NCBI GenBank assembly: GCA_026193555.1
Contig: JAPHUU010000040.1
Location: forward strand, 1 to 8,612
Origin: Rhodanobacter sp.
Lineage (GTDB): Bacteria; Pseudomonadota; Gammaproteobacteria; Xanthomonadales; Rhodanobacteraceae
Direction: 5' to 3'
Length of the DNA stretch: 8,612 nucleotides
How positions within the stretch are numbered: the stretch's first letter is position 1; the number at the start of each line of letters is the position of its first letter. The notes under the pieces were generated by a model that had not been told where the DNA came from, searched no databases, and worked only from the letters and a program-made list of their open reading frames with translations. The position numbers and the translations under genes were made by a program. Shown here one piece after another: positions 7,305-8,612 of this stretch.

Positions 7305-8600
7305 TCAGACGTCCAGTTGCTCGAGGCGGCTGCGCAATTCGTCCAGCCGCAGGTCATTGCCGGCACCGGGCGAGGTACGTGCAGCCAGACTGGTTTCGGG
7401 CGTGCGCCCCTCGCCCGCCGAGGCCGCCGTCTCGGCGGCGGCCCGATAGGCGTCGCGGAACGGCACGCCGGCGGCGGCCTGCTCGATCGCCACGTCGGTG
7501 GCATACATCGCCGGCTCGATCGCCGCGCGCATGGCCGGGGCGTTCCACTGCATCTTCGCCAGCAGATCGGGCACCAGTTCCAGCGCCGCCAGGCCATGCC
7601 GCACGCCATGGAACAGCGAGCCCTTGCAGAACTGCAGGTCGCGCTGGTAGCCCGAGGGCAGCGACAGCAGCTGCTCGATCTCGGTGCGCGCCGCCGCCAC
7701 GCTGGCATAGCTGGCGCGCAGCAGTTCGACCACGTCGGGGTTGCGCTTGTTCGGCATGATCGAGCTGCCGGTGGTGTATTCGGACGGCAGCTGCACGAAG
7801 TTGAATTCTGCGGTGGTGAACAACGACAGGTCCCATGCCAGCCGGCGCAGATCGAGCAAGGCGCTGGCGATCGCCTCGAGCACCGCCATCTCGAACTTGC
7901 CACGCGAAAGCTGGGCGTAGATCGGCGAAACCTGCATCCGCGCGAAGCCCAGTACCCGGGTGGTGTGTTCGCGATCGAGCGTGAGGTTCACGCCGTAGCC
8001 GGCGGCAGTGCCGAGCGGGTTGGCGTCGATCCACGTGCTGGTCTGCCGCGCGCGCAGCGCGTTGTCGATGAAGCCCTCGGCGAAGCCGGCGAACCACATC
8101 GCGGTGGACGACACCACCGCACGCTGCAGGTGGGTGTAGCCGGGCAACGGCAGCGCCGGCTGCGTCGCGCGCGCCAGACAGACCTCGGCGATCGCGCGGC
8201 AATGCGCCTGCAGCGTGACCAACTGTTCCTTCAGCCACAGCCGCGTGGCGACCAGGACTTGATCGTTGCGACTGCGCCCGGTGTGCACGCGACGGCCGGC
8301 ATCGCCGAGCCGCTCGGTGAGCCGGGCCTCGATCGCGGAATGGCCGTCCTCGTAGCGATCGTCCAGCACGAAGCTGCCGCTGCGAAAATCCGCGGCCAGC
8401 ACATCGAGCTCGCGCTTCAGCGCGATGGCCTCGTCGGCGCTGACCACGCCGATGTTCGCCAGTCCCTCGACGTGCGCCTGGCTGGCGGTGATGTCGTGCA
8501 GGAAGAATTCGCGATCCAGCAGCACGTCGTCGCCGGCGAGAAACTGCATGATCTTCGCGTCGATCTTGATGTCGGATTTCTGCCACAGCGGCTGGGTCAT
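7305..8600 (-). CDS. argH: Argininosuccinate lyase
   Basis: Complete 431-residue cytoplasmic enzyme of the fumarase/aspartase superfamily; it splits argininosuccinate into arginine and fumarate, the last step of arginine synthesis. Landmarks: HTGRSRNDQ (about 106-114), PGYTHLQRA with H157, and the superfamily signature [12 protein letters not shown] (about 278-289) carrying the flexible-loop catalytic serine and K285. Near the C-terminus, GVPFRDAYR is typical of ArgH. It is somewhat shorter than E. coli ArgH (457), the difference lying at the C-terminus. The ATG at 8600 is supported by GAGGA (8608-8612) with 7 nt spacing, at the very edge of the window. Being first here and tightly linked to proB-B, it is probably the end of an arginine gene cluster that continues upstream of it, beyond base 8612. 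Confidence 0.96.
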   Translation of the reverse strand: MTQPLWQKSDIKIDAKIMQFLAGDDVLLDREFFLHDITASQAHVEGLANIGVVSADEAIALKRELDVLAADFRSGSFVLDDRYEDGHSAIEARLTERLGDAGRRVHTGRSRNDQVLVATRLWLKEQLVTLQAHCRAIAEVCLARATQPALPLPGYTHLQRAVVSSTAMWFAGFAEGFIDNALRARQTSTWIDANPLGTAAGYGVNLTLDREHTTRVLGFARMQVSPIYAQLSRGKFEMAVLEAIASALLDLRRLAWDLSLFTTAEFNFVQLPSEYTTGSSIMPNKRNPDVVELLRASYASVAAARTEIEQLLSLPSGYQRDLQFCKGSLFHGVRHGLAALELVPDLLAKMQWNAPAMRAAIEPAMYATDVAIEQAAAGVPFRDAYRAAAETAASAGEGRTPETSLAARTSPGAGNDLRLDELRSRLEQLDV

Positions 8601-8612
8601 GGGGATGTCCTC

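Noticed and set aside
1..8612. tRNA, rRNA, CRISPR, insertion sequence or phage features
   Set aside because: None was seen. There are no short regularly spaced repeats, no transposase-like protein and no cloverleaf-like stretch, and almost the whole window is occupied by coding sequence.

Overview
The window is high-GC, gene-dense bacterial chromosome holding two convergent transcription units. The gene order argH-proB-proA next to a CusA/CzcA-type efflux operon, together with the base composition, suggests a gammaproteobacterium of the Xanthomonadales (Lysobacterales), perhaps Rhodanobacteraceae. That placement is inferred from synteny and protein style, not from a marker gene.

Left part (1-3456, + strand): the 3' end of a periplasmic adaptor (membrane fusion protein) gene overlaps by 4 nt (ATGA) a complete gene for a 1039-residue inner-membrane RND transporter of the heavy-metal efflux (HME) class. 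These are two of the three parts of a tripartite pump; an outer-membrane channel gene, if linked, would lie upstream of the window.

Middle (3457-3578): a short convergent intergenic stretch with a perfect 14-bp inverted repeat, probably a shared transcription terminator.

Right part (3579-8612, - strand): read in its own direction, argH (argininosuccinate lyase), 12 nt, a first glutamate 5-kinase (proB copy B), a 127-nt gap, a second glutamate 5-kinase (proB copy A), then proA (gamma-glutamyl phosphate reductase) overlapping copy A by ATGA. It joins the last step of arginine synthesis to the first two steps of proline synthesis. ProB makes gamma-glutamyl phosphate and ProA reduces it to glutamate semialdehyde, which cyclises to pyrroline-5-carboxylate.

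The most notable feature is the tandem pair of full-length, apparently intact glutamate 5-kinase genes. They are about 67% identical over 311 gap-free residues by hand count. The gap between them has lower G+C and holds a weak promoter candidate, so the downstream proB-proA pair could be expressed separately from argH-proB. Every gene here belongs to a known family. I see no mobile element, CRISPR array, RNA gene or wholly new system.
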